This document shows, piece by piece, positions 33,595 to 41,242 of a stretch of 64,000 bases of DNA (its first letter is position 1; every line of letters begins with the position of its first letter). The translations under genes and the position numbers were made by a program. A model generated the notes under the pieces. The model did no database searches and had not been told where the DNA came from. It worked only from the letters and a program-made list of their open reading frames with translations. Origin of the DNA: an uncultured Bradyrhizobium sp. (GTDB taxonomy: Bacteria > Pseudomonadota > Alphaproteobacteria > Rhizobiales > Xanthobacteraceae); contig NZ_CAKZJO010000108.1 of NCBI RefSeq assembly GCF_936943645.1, forward strand, positions 1-64,000. The letters are read 5' to 3'.

Positions 33595-33684
33595 TCAGGC
33601 CCTCGTGCGGTAGCCTTCAAACGCATGGGCCAGGAAGATCCCCGCGCTTACCAGACCCATCAGTGCCGAAACCGTCTCGATCAT
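33595..33684 (-). CDS. 29-residue membrane mini-protein
   Basis: ATG at 33684. Sequence MIETVSALMGLVSAGIFLAH, then AFEGYRTRA: one hydrophobic helix with a basic C-terminus. I recall near-identical short hypothetical proteins in Bradyrhizobium, unverified. The ribosome site is weak (GGAA 8 nt upstream). Function unknown. Confidence 0.5.
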   Translation of the reverse strand: MIETVSALMGLVSAGIFLAHAFEGYRTRA

Positions 33685-34017
33685 CGTTAAATTCCAAATC
33701 CCGCCCTTGCATCCGAGAGAACGCGGGCGGCCTTGCACAGTCAAAAGAATTCCAATGAGGCCAATGACAATGGGGGTGGAGTGAGGATTCAGCGCAACAG
33801 AATCTCGGGGATGCCCCGTAGAACAACGGAAAAATGCGAACGTCCTGTTTACCATCCCGGCGGGATCGCCGCGGGCTCCCCATTTCCGCCGCGTTCGGGT
33901 TGCGTTATCCTTACTGCTTCCGAGGCGGTGGTGGGCCGGTTCGGATCAAAGGACCGAACAGGCTGCCCGTTGCACAGCGGATTGGGCAGACGTTCCGCGG
34001 AATGGTATTTGGGGCGA
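33685..34017. other. Intergenic region before rlpA
   Basis: 333 bp between a leftward mini-gene and rlpA. The open frame that reads through it in phase with rlpA has no natural start context and an odd composition. It should hold the rlpA promoter; I could not identify boxes or an RNA gene. Confidence 0.45.
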
Positions 34018-34944
34018 ATGGGGATCCGACGGTCAGATTCGGTTTTGCGGGCCGCGCGCGGTGTTGCGGCGGTCGCAACCTGCATTGTGCTGGCCAATTG
34101 CGCCTCGTCCAACAAGTTCGCCAGCCGCGTCGATCCGAAATACGGCGTGTCGTCGAGCCCCCGGGTGGTGGCCTTCGGCGAGCCGGTCCCGAAGGGCGGC
34201 GGCACCTATCGCGTCGGCAAGCCCTATGTCGTGGCCGGCAAGACCTACGTGCCGGAGGAAGACGTCAATTACCGCGCCGAGGGCATGGCGTCCTGGTACG
34301 GCGATGACTTCCACGGCCGCCTGACCGCCAATGGCGAGGTGTTCGACATGACCTCGCTGACCGCGGCGCATCCGACCTTGCCGATGCCGTCCTACGCCCG
34401 GGTGACCAACATTTCGAACGGCAAGTCGCTGATCGTCCGCGTCAATGACCGCGGGCCCTATCACGGCAACCGCCTCATCGACGTCTCGAACAAGGCCGCC
34501 GAACTCCTTGAATTCAAAGGAAATGGTGTCGCCAAGGTTCGTGTCGAATATGTCGGCCGGGCGCCCCTCGAAGGCTCCGACGACCGCCAGCTTCTGGCGA
34601 CCCTGCGCACCGGCGTTCCGGCGCCGTCGCCCTCGATGGTCCGGGTCGCCTCGGCAAGACCCTTCGTGCCGGAATTGCCGGGATCGAGCCGCGGAGCCAT
34701 TCGCGGCGACGTGCCGATGCCGGAGGGGCGGCCCTATAATCTCGGCAACACCTCCGCCGACATGGCCTCGCTCAACGCGACCTCGGAGATGTCGGCCTCG
34801 AGCCGCGGCCGGGGCCGGGCGCTCCAGAACGTCCGCAGCGTGTCCTACGATGCGGACGGCCGCTATGCCGCCGAGCGCGCGTCCTCATCCGCCGACGGCG
34901 CCGCCGAGGCCCGCAGCATCCTGAGCGGCCGCGGGCTCTACTAG
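34018..34944 (+). CDS. rlpA: RlpA-family septal ring lipoprotein
   Basis: 308 residues from ATG at 34018. Lipoprotein signal with lipobox LANC (Cys28). The double-psi beta-barrel domain of RlpA follows (GMASWYGDDFHGRLTANGEVFDM, then LIVRVNDRGPYHGNRLIDVS), carrying the Asp and His residues used by RlpA lytic transglycosylases on peptidoglycan lacking stem peptides. The C-terminal third is Ser/Arg-rich and disordered; a SPOR domain is not obvious. It starts the envelope and housekeeping block, and its stop codon overlaps that of the convergent hydrolase gene. Confidence 0.92.
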   Translation: MGIRRSDSVLRAARGVAAVATCIVLANCASSNKFASRVDPKYGVSSSPRVVAFGEPVPKGGGTYRVGKPYVVAGKTYVPEEDVNYRAEGMASWYGDDFHGRLTANGEVFDMTSLTAAHPTLPMPSYARVTNISNGKSLIVRVNDRGPYHGNRLIDVSNKAAELLEFKGNGVAKVRVEYVGRAPLEGSDDRQLLATLRTGVPAPSPSMVRVASARPFVPELPGSSRGAIRGDVPMPEGRPYNLGNTSADMASLNATSEMSASSRGRGRALQNVRSVSYDADGRYAAERASSSADGAAEARSILSGRGLY

Positions 34945-35894
34945 GTCCCGTTCTCCTTCAGGAACTTCACCAGGGCCGCGTTCACCTCGTCGGGCCGTTC
35001 CTGCTGCACCCAATGGCCGGCGCCCTCGATGATCAGCTTTTGCTTCAGGTTCGGCAGCACGCGCTCGAGCTCGTTGACGCGCTTGGCGCCGATCAAGCCG
35101 GTGATGACGGCGTCCCGGGAGCCGGCAATGAACAGCGAGGGCTGACGGATCTGTGCGTCCTGCCAGGGCGCCGTCAGCTCCCAATTGCGGTCGATGTTGC
35201 GGTACCAGTTCAGCCCGCCGCGAAAGCCTGATTTGCGGAAGCTCTCGGTGAAATAGGCCAGGTCCGCCTCGCTGAGCCATGCGGGCAGGGGCTCCTCGAT
35301 GGTCGCGTGGCTGAGGAAGCCTTGGCCCTCCTGCACGAACATGGCAGCGGAGGGATCGGCAAGGCCTCGCCCACCAAGCACGATGCGCATGGTGCGGGCG
35401 ACGTCGCGCTCGAGCTCGGCCTCGGCGATGCCGGGGGCCTGGAAGTACTGCCAGTAGAAATTGGTGACGCCGCCCTGGCGCAACAGGTCGAGCGGCTTGC
35501 CGCGGCCGCGGAATGGCGGCGGCACGCTCAGGCCCGCGACCGCCGTGAAGATGTCGGGCCGGAACAGCGCCGCGTGCCAGGCGACCGGCGCGCCCCAATC
35601 GTGGCCGACCACCATCGCCCTGGTTTCGCCGAGTGCCTGCACCAGGCCGACGATGTCGCCGACCGTGTCGAAGATCGAGTAGGCGGCAATGTCAGGCGGC
35701 GCCGCGCTCTGACCGTAGCCACGCATGTCGGGGGCGACGACGTGAAACCCGGCGTCCGCCAGCGCCGGGATCTGGTGGCGCCAAGAGTAGGAGAGCTCCG
35801 GCCAGCCATGGCACAGCACCACCAGCGGACCCTGGCCGGCTTCGCGGATGAACAGGTCGATGCCGTTGGCCTTGATCACGCGGGTGGAGGACAT
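34941..35894 (-). CDS. Epoxide hydrolase-type alpha/beta hydrolase
   Basis: 317 residues from ATG at 35894; GGCGGAAAAG just upstream; the extension to 36053 is rejected. Oxyanion-hole motif HGWP at 29-32, nucleophile Asp99 in GHDWGAP, and His294 in GAGHWVQQERPDEV. Asp as nucleophile and the GHDWGA box point to epoxide hydrolases or haloalkane-type relatives. Lid tyrosines (NFYWQYF; NWYRNID) support the epoxide hydrolase reading. Its stop codon overlaps the rlpA stop on the opposite strand (34941-34944). Confidence 0.85.
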   Translation of the reverse strand: MSSTRVIKANGIDLFIREAGQGPLVVLCHGWPELSYSWRHQIPALADAGFHVVAPDMRGYGQSAAPPDIAAYSIFDTVGDIVGLVQALGETRAMVVGHDWGAPVAWHAALFRPDIFTAVAGLSVPPPFRGRGKPLDLLRQGGVTNFYWQYFQAPGIAEAELERDVARTMRIVLGGRGLADPSAAMFVQEGQGFLSHATIEEPLPAWLSEADLAYFTESFRKSGFRGGLNWYRNIDRNWELTAPWQDAQIRQPSLFIAGSRDAVITGLIGAKRVNELERVLPNLKQKLIIEGAGHWVQQERPDEVNAALVKFLKENGT

Positions 35895-36046
35895 CGCTTT
35901 TCCGCCTTGTTTCAGGGGTTTGGTCGAGAAACATGAGGTGCCACGATAGGGGCGCGGCGAGAATCGTGCAATCTCTGCACAGGCGCCCAACCTCGCGTTG
36001 TTCGCGCCAATTCCAGCTGTTAGAACGCTGCTCTCAGGGCTTGGCC

Positions 36047-37309
36047 ATGGCAAACCGTCTTCCTTCGCACCGTCGCACCCGGTTTACCGCCGGAGCGCTG
36101 GCGCGCGGCCTGATCGCGGCGGTTCTGGTGGCAAGCATCGGTTGGGGCGGGGCGCTTTGGGCCGCCAACCAGAGCGTTCAGGGCGCGAAGAAAACGGAGG
36201 ATGCCGGCTTCGATGGCGATGCCCCGACCGCGATCCTGATCGAAGCCTCCAGTGGCAGCGTGCTGTTCGAGAAGAACGCCGACGAGCTGCGCGCGCCCTC
36301 CAGCATGATGAAGCTGATGACCGCGGAGGTCGTCTTCAACGCCATCAAGAAGGGCGACATCAAGCTCACGGACGAATACCGGATCAGCGAGAACGCCTGG
36401 CGCCGGGGCGGCGCACCCTCGGGCGGCTCGACCATGTTCGCCGCCATCAACAGCAAGGTCTCGGTCGACGATCTCCTGCATGGCGCGATCATCCAGAGCG
36501 GTAACGACGCCTGCATCGCACTGGCCGAAGCCATGGCGGGCAACGAGAAGATCTTCGCGGCCGACTTCATGACCAAGCGCGCCCGCGAGCTCGGCATGAC
36601 CAGATCGACTTTCGGCAACTCCAACGGGTTGCCCGACCCCGGCAACAAGATGACGGTACGCGAGCTCGGAATCCTCGCCCGGCACATCATCCTGGACTTT
36701 CCGGAGTTCTACAAACTGTTCGGCGAGAAGGAGTACACCTGGAACAAGATCCGCCAGCCCAACCGCAATCCGCTGCTCAATTCGATGGAGGGCGCTGACG
36801 GCCTCAAGACCGGCTACACCAAGGAAGGCGGCTACGGCATGGTCGGCTCGGCCGTGCAGAACGGCACGCGCCTGATCGTCGTCATCAACGGGCTGGAAGA
36901 TCCCGAGGATCGCGCCACGGAAGCCAAGAAGATGCTGGAATGGGGGTTCCGCAATTTCGAGACCCGCACGCTGATCGCGGCCGACCAGCCCGTCGGCTAT
37001 GCCAAGGTGTTCGGTGGCGAGAGCCGCTCGGTGAAGCTCGTCGCCAAGACTGCTGTGAAGGTGATGGTGCACAAGAACGGCAGCGACAAGCTGATCGCGC
37101 GCATCGTCTATAGCGGCCCTGTGCGGGCGCCGGTCGAGGCCGGCCAGCGGGTCGGTGTGGTCAGGGTCTGGCGGAGCGGCAACATCGCGGTGGAGACGCC
37201 GGTCTATGCGGCCGAAGCGATCGGCACCGGCTCGACCGTGCGCCGGGCGATCGACGGTGCCAGCGAGCTCGTGATCGGCATGTTCCGCGCAGGCGCCGAG
37301 AAGCTCTGA
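36047..37309 (+). CDS. D-alanyl-D-alanine carboxypeptidase (DacA/DacC type)
   Basis: 420 residues. A penicillin-binding protein of low mass that trims the terminal D-Ala of peptidoglycan peptides in the periplasm. Catalytic motifs: SxxK at Ser86-Lys89 (SMMK), SGN at 151-153 and KTG at 254-256. An N-terminal hydrophobic segment (about 16-40) acts as signal or anchor, and the C-terminal region after about 300 is the PBP5-like beta domain ending in an amphipathic GASELVIGMFRAGAEKL. AGGG precedes ATG 36047. Two bases separate it from tmk. Confidence 0.93.
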   Translation: MANRLPSHRRTRFTAGALARGLIAAVLVASIGWGGALWAANQSVQGAKKTEDAGFDGDAPTAILIEASSGSVLFEKNADELRAPSSMMKLMTAEVVFNAIKKGDIKLTDEYRISENAWRRGGAPSGGSTMFAAINSKVSVDDLLHGAIIQSGNDACIALAEAMAGNEKIFAADFMTKRARELGMTRSTFGNSNGLPDPGNKMTVRELGILARHIILDFPEFYKLFGEKEYTWNKIRQPNRNPLLNSMEGADGLKTGYTKEGGYGMVGSAVQNGTRLIVVINGLEDPEDRATEAKKMLEWGFRNFETRTLIAADQPVGYAKVFGGESRSVKLVAKTAVKVMVHKNGSDKLIARIVYSGPVRAPVEAGQRVGVVRVWRSGNIAVETPVYAAEAIGTGSTVRRAIDGASELVIGMFRAGAEKL

Positions 37310-37311
37310 TC

Positions 37312-37998
37312 ATGAGTGACAGCGCGGCACAGCGGCCGTCCGGACGCGGACGCTTCATCACCTTTGAAGGCGGTGAGGGCGCCGGCAAATCGACCCAGAT
37401 CAAGAAACTCGCCGACCGCCTCAAGGCGGCCAAGCTGCGCATCCGCGTCACGCGTGAGCCGGGCGGCTCGCCGGGCGCAGAGATCATGCGTCATCTGGTG
37501 TTGTCGGGCATGGGCAGGCTGCTCGGCCCCGAGGCGGAGACGCTGCTGTTTGCCGCCGCGCGCGATGACCATGTCCGCACCGTGATCCTGCCTGCGCTCA
37601 ACCAGGGCACCTGGGTGCTGTGCGACCGTTTCGCCGACTCGACGCGGGCCTATCAGGGCAGCCTCGGCCGCGTCCCGGCCGGGCTGATCAACGCGATGCA
37701 GCGGGTGACGATCGGCGATCTCAAGCCGGACCTTACCATCATCCTCGATTTGCCTGTCGAGATCGGCCTGCAGCGCGCAGCCGCGCGCCGCGGCAACGGC
37801 ACGCCCGACCGGTTCGAGAGCGAGCAGCTCAGTTTCCATCAGGGCCTGCGCGAAGCCTATCGCAAGATCGCTGCGGACGAGCCCGCACGCTGCGTGCTGA
37901 TCGACGCCAATTCCGATCCCGACACGGTCGCAGGCCGCATCTGGACGGCGCTGCGCGATCGCCTGCTTCCGACGCCCGCCTCGGTGGTGTCCGCATGA
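37312..37998 (+). CDS. tmk: Thymidylate kinase
   Basis: 228 residues. Phosphorylates dTMP to dTDP. P-loop GGEGAGKST at 20-28, TREPGGSPGAE, the DR motif in LCDRFADSTRAYQG, and the lid region RAAARRGNGTPDRFE. Starts 2 bp after the carboxypeptidase gene and overlaps holB by 4 bases, an arrangement common in alphaproteobacteria. Confidence 0.96.
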   Translation: MSDSAAQRPSGRGRFITFEGGEGAGKSTQIKKLADRLKAAKLRIRVTREPGGSPGAEIMRHLVLSGMGRLLGPEAETLLFAAARDDHVRTVILPALNQGTWVLCDRFADSTRAYQGSLGRVPAGLINAMQRVTIGDLKPDLTIILDLPVEIGLQRAAARRGNGTPDRFESEQLSFHQGLREAYRKIAADEPARCVLIDANSDPDTVAGRIWTALRDRLLPTPASVVSA

Positions 37999-39041
37999 GC
38001 CCGCGTCAGGCCGAGCGCGACAGCGCCATTCCGCATCCGCGCGAGACCAGTCGTCTGTTCGGCCATCGTGAGGCCGAGGCAGCGCTGCTGACGGCCTATC
38101 GCAGCGGGCGGATTCCGCATGCCTGGCTGATCGGCGGGGCCCAGGGGATCGGCAAGGCGACGCTGGCCTATCGCATGGCGCGCTTCGTGCTGGCCCATGG
38201 CCAGCCACTGGCGGAAGCCGTGCAGCGCGCCGAGGATCTCGCGATCGATCCCGACGACCCCGTGGCGCGGCAGGTTGCGGCGAGCTCGCATGGCGGCCTG
38301 CTGACGCTGGAGCGTACCGCCAACGATCGCGGCGTGATGCGCACCGTGATCACCGTGGACGAGACGCGCGAGACGATCGGCTTCTTCGGCTCGACCGCGG
38401 CGGCCGAGGGCTGGCGCGTCTGCATCGTCGACACCGTGGACGAGCTCAACCCGAATGCGGCCAATGCGCTCCTGAAGATCCTGGAGGAGCCGCCGCAGCA
38501 GTCGTTGTTCCTGCTGGTGAGCCACGCGCCCGCGCGCGTGCTTACCACGATCCAGTCGCGCTGTCGCAAGCTCCGCCTGCGGCCGCTCGCAACGGACGAT
38601 GTGATCGGGGCTGCCGCTGCGGCGGCCGAGCTCGATCCGAACGATCCTGCGCTGCGCGAGGCGGCGGAAGCTTCGGAAGGGAGCGTTGCACGCGCCCTGA
38701 CGCTGCTCGGCGGCGACGCGCTGAAGCTCCAGCAACGCACGGCGGCGCTGCTTGCGCGCCTGCCGCAGGTCGATCCGCGCGAGTTGCACACGCTCGGGGA
38801 TTCACTCGGCACCAGCGACCGCGTCGCGCTCGCGGCCTTTATCGACGGCATCGATCGCTGGATCGCCGAACGCCTGCATGCAGACGAGGCCAATGCCAAC
38901 CAGAACCTGCCGCGCCTTGCGCGCTTAAGCGAGGTATGGGAAAAGATCGTCCGCGCCGCGCGCGACACCGAAACCTACAATCTGGAGCGCAAGCCCTTGG
39001 TTTTCTCGGTGTTCGGCTGGCTGGCGGACGCAACGCGCTAG
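37995..39041 (+). CDS. holB: DNA polymerase III subunit delta'
   Basis: 348 residues from ATG at 37995 (ATGA overlap with tmk). A clamp-loader AAA+ subunit: nucleotide-binding loop IGGAQGIGKATLAYRMA, Walker B-like VCIVDTVDELNPNAANALLK, LKILEEPP and sensor-1 TTIQSRCRKLRLRPL. Delta' is catalytically inert in well-studied species, so the relaxed loop (GKAT) is not alarming. The C-terminal collar domain follows from about 215. Confidence 0.93.
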   Translation: MSPRQAERDSAIPHPRETSRLFGHREAEAALLTAYRSGRIPHAWLIGGAQGIGKATLAYRMARFVLAHGQPLAEAVQRAEDLAIDPDDPVARQVAASSHGGLLTLERTANDRGVMRTVITVDETRETIGFFGSTAAAEGWRVCIVDTVDELNPNAANALLKILEEPPQQSLFLLVSHAPARVLTTIQSRCRKLRLRPLATDDVIGAAAAAAELDPNDPALREAAEASEGSVARALTLLGGDALKLQQRTAALLARLPQVDPRELHTLGDSLGTSDRVALAAFIDGIDRWIAERLHADEANANQNLPRLARLSEVWEKIVRAARDTETYNLERKPLVFSVFGWLADATR

Positions 39042-39088
39042 GCGCAGATTCGATTCAAAAAATTCGAGAAGCCGTAAAGGAATTCGTC

Positions 39089-41062
39089 GTGGCAACGCGA
39101 GCTAAGAAAACCGCCAAGGGCAAGAAGGCTGCGAAGAAGGCGGCCAAGAAGACTGCCAAGAAAGCCACGAAGAAGGCTGTGAAGGCGCTTGCGCGCAAAG
39201 CTGCGAAGAAGGTCAAGACGACCAAAAAGGCCACCACTGCAAGAGGCGGACAAAAGGGCGCGGCGAAACCGGCAAAGAAGGCTGCGAAGAAGCAAGTCAT
39301 CGCTAAAAAGGCTTCGAAGAAAGCAGCCGCCAAAAGGCCCGCCAAGGCCCCTGCGAAGAAAGCAGCCAAGAAGGCCGCAGCGCCGGCCATCGTCCCCGCG
39401 CCGGCTCCCGTCGTCGCTCCGACGAAGGCTGTAAAGCCCAAGGTCTCTAAACCCAAGGCCCCGCCTGCGCCAAAGCCCGCGGCAGCTCCACAAGCCGCGG
39501 CGCCGGCTGCCGCCCCCGCGCGCGACAACGTCTTCTACATCACGACCGCGATCGCCTATCCCAACGGCAGCCCGCATATCGGCCACGCCTATGAGGCGAT
39601 CGCGACCGACGTGCTGGCGCGCTTCGCGCGGCTCGACGGCAAGGACGTGTTCTTCCTGACCGGCACCGACGAGCACGGTCAAAAGATGGTTCAGACGGCG
39701 GCCGGCGAAGGCATGTCCGCAGCAGTCCTCGCAACCCGCAATGCCGGCCGCTTCAAGGAGATGGACGAGCGTCTGAACGTGTCGTTCGACCGCTTCATCC
39801 GCACCACCGAGGAGCAGCACCACCGCTCCAGCCAGGAGATCTGGCGTCGCATGGAAGCGAACGGCGACATCTATGCCGACACCTATGCAGGCTGGTACTC
39901 GGTCCGCGACGAAGCCTATTACGCCGAGGACGAGACACGCCTGAACGACGATGGCGTGCGTCTGGGTCCGCAGGGCACACCGGTCGAATGGGTCGAGGAG
40001 AAGAGCTACTTCTTCCGCCTCTCGGCCTACCAGGACAAGTTGCTGAAGCTCTACGCGGATCACCCTGATTTCATCGGGCCGGATTCCCGCAAGAACGAGG
40101 TCGTGAGCTTCGTCAAGGGCGGTCTGCGCGACCTCTCGATCTCGCGCACGACGTTCGATTGGGGCGTGAAAGTGCCCGGCGACGAAGAGCACGTGATGTA
40201 TGTCTGGGTCGACGCGCTGACCAACTACATCACCGGCGTCGGCTTCCCCGATGAGCGCGACAAGAACTGGCGCTACTGGCCGGCCGATGTGCACATCATC
40301 GGCAAAGACATCATCCGTTTCCACGCGGTATATTGGCCCGCGTTCCTGATCTCGGCCGGGATTCCGCTGCCGAAGCGGGTCTATGCTCACGGCTTCCTGT
40401 TCAACAGGGGCGAGAAGATGTCGAAGTCGGTCGGCAACGTCGTCGATCCCTTCAATCTCGCCGATCAGTACGGCGTCGACCAGATGCGCTATTTCTTCCT
40501 GCGCGAGGTGCCGTTCGGCCAGGACGGCAACTACAATCACGAGGCCATCGTCGCGCGGATCAATGCCGACCTCGCCAACGACCTCGGCAATCTCGCACAG
40601 CGCTCGTTGTCGATGATCGCAAAACAGCTCGGCGGCGTGCTGCCGGAGCCCGGCGAGTTCAGTGACAACGACAAGGCGATCCTGGCGATGGCCGACGGCA
40701 TGGTCGCCGCCTCGCGCGAAGCCATGGCAACGCAGCAGATCCATCACTGGCTGAATGCGGTCTGGGCCGTTGTCGCGGAGGCCAATCGTTATTTCGCCGG
40801 CGAGGCACCGTGGGCGCTCGCCAAGACCGATCCTGCGAGGCAGAAGACGGTGCTCTACGTCACCGCCGAAGTCGTGCGCCAGATCGCGATCCTGGCTCAG
40901 CCCGCGATGCCGGCCGCTTCCGGCAAGCTGCTCGACAGCCTCGGCATCCCCGAAGCCGAGCGCACCTTCGCCATGCTCGGCGGGGACAAGCGGATCGTAC
41001 CGGGATCGACGCTGCCGGCCCCGACGCCGGCATTCCCGCGCTACATCGAGCCGGCGGCCTAG
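39089..41062 (+). CDS. metG: Methionyl-tRNA synthetase with histone H1-like N-terminal tail
   Basis: 657 residues from GTG at 39089, with AAAGGAA 6 nt upstream. Residues 1-144 are a Lys/Ala/Pro tail (repeats such as KKAAKKAAKKTAKKATKKA, later Pro/Ala-rich) resembling histone H1-like proteins. The synthetase core begins at about 145 (RDNVFYITTAIAYPNG), with HIGH at 163-166 and KMSKS at 443-447. No ATG, GTG or TTG lies between residue 31 and the HIGH motif in this frame, so the tail must be translated with the enzyme. No zinc-knuckle cysteines are seen, so it is the zinc-free type. The tail may help bind tRNA; that is inference. Confidence 0.93.
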   Translation: MATRAKKTAKGKKAAKKAAKKTAKKATKKAVKALARKAAKKVKTTKKATTARGGQKGAAKPAKKAAKKQVIAKKASKKAAAKRPAKAPAKKAAKKAAAPAIVPAPAPVVAPTKAVKPKVSKPKAPPAPKPAAAPQAAAPAAAPARDNVFYITTAIAYPNGSPHIGHAYEAIATDVLARFARLDGKDVFFLTGTDEHGQKMVQTAAGEGMSAAVLATRNAGRFKEMDERLNVSFDRFIRTTEEQHHRSSQEIWRRMEANGDIYADTYAGWYSVRDEAYYAEDETRLNDDGVRLGPQGTPVEWVEEKSYFFRLSAYQDKLLKLYADHPDFIGPDSRKNEVVSFVKGGLRDLSISRTTFDWGVKVPGDEEHVMYVWVDALTNYITGVGFPDERDKNWRYWPADVHIIGKDIIRFHAVYWPAFLISAGIPLPKRVYAHGFLFNRGEKMSKSVGNVVDPFNLADQYGVDQMRYFFLREVPFGQDGNYNHEAIVARINADLANDLGNLAQRSLSMIAKQLGGVLPEPGEFSDNDKAILAMADGMVAASREAMATQQIHHWLNAVWAVVAEANRYFAGEAPWALAKTDPARQKTVLYVTAEVVRQIAILAQPAMPAASGKLLDSLGIPEAERTFAMLGGDKRIVPGSTLPAPTPAFPRYIEPAA

Positions 41063-41086
41063 ACGCCGATCGGCGCCTCCGCGTCT
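41061..41086 (+). terminator. Hairpin at the metG stop
   Basis: AGACGC (41061-41066) pairs with GCGTCT (41081-41086), with an alternative inner palindrome GCCGATCGGC. Only a GGTT follows. It could separate metG transcription from the hybrid kinase downstream. Confidence 0.35.
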
Positions 41087-41228
41087 GGTTACCGTGCTCG
41101 CGCTCGCCCTTGAAGGGGCAGCGCGGGTTGCGCATATCCGGGTAATCCCGCGCCGACCGCCTCGGATGGGTATCCGGATCGGCGACGAGTCGCGGGGCCT
41201 CGCTACGCAGGCGACTTGATTGGAGTCA

Positions 41229-41242
41229 TTGATCCGGATCAA
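41229..41242. promoter_or_regulatory. Perfect FNR/FixK-type site
   Basis: TTGATCCGGATCAA is a perfect TTGAT-N4-ATCAA palindrome. It ends on the A of the ATG at 41242, so that ATG is unlikely to be used if the site activates as class II; a start near 41277 would fit the TTG at 41296, which has AGG 6 nt before it. Confidence 0.7.

Noticed and set aside
33733..34017. N-terminal extension of rlpA
   Set aside because: The lipoprotein signal begins at 34018; the upstream codons have an untranslated composition.
36020..37072. 350-residue minus-strand frame opposite the D,D-carboxypeptidase
   Set aside because: The plus-strand gene has all three penicillin-binding motifs; the antisense frame has none of a known family.
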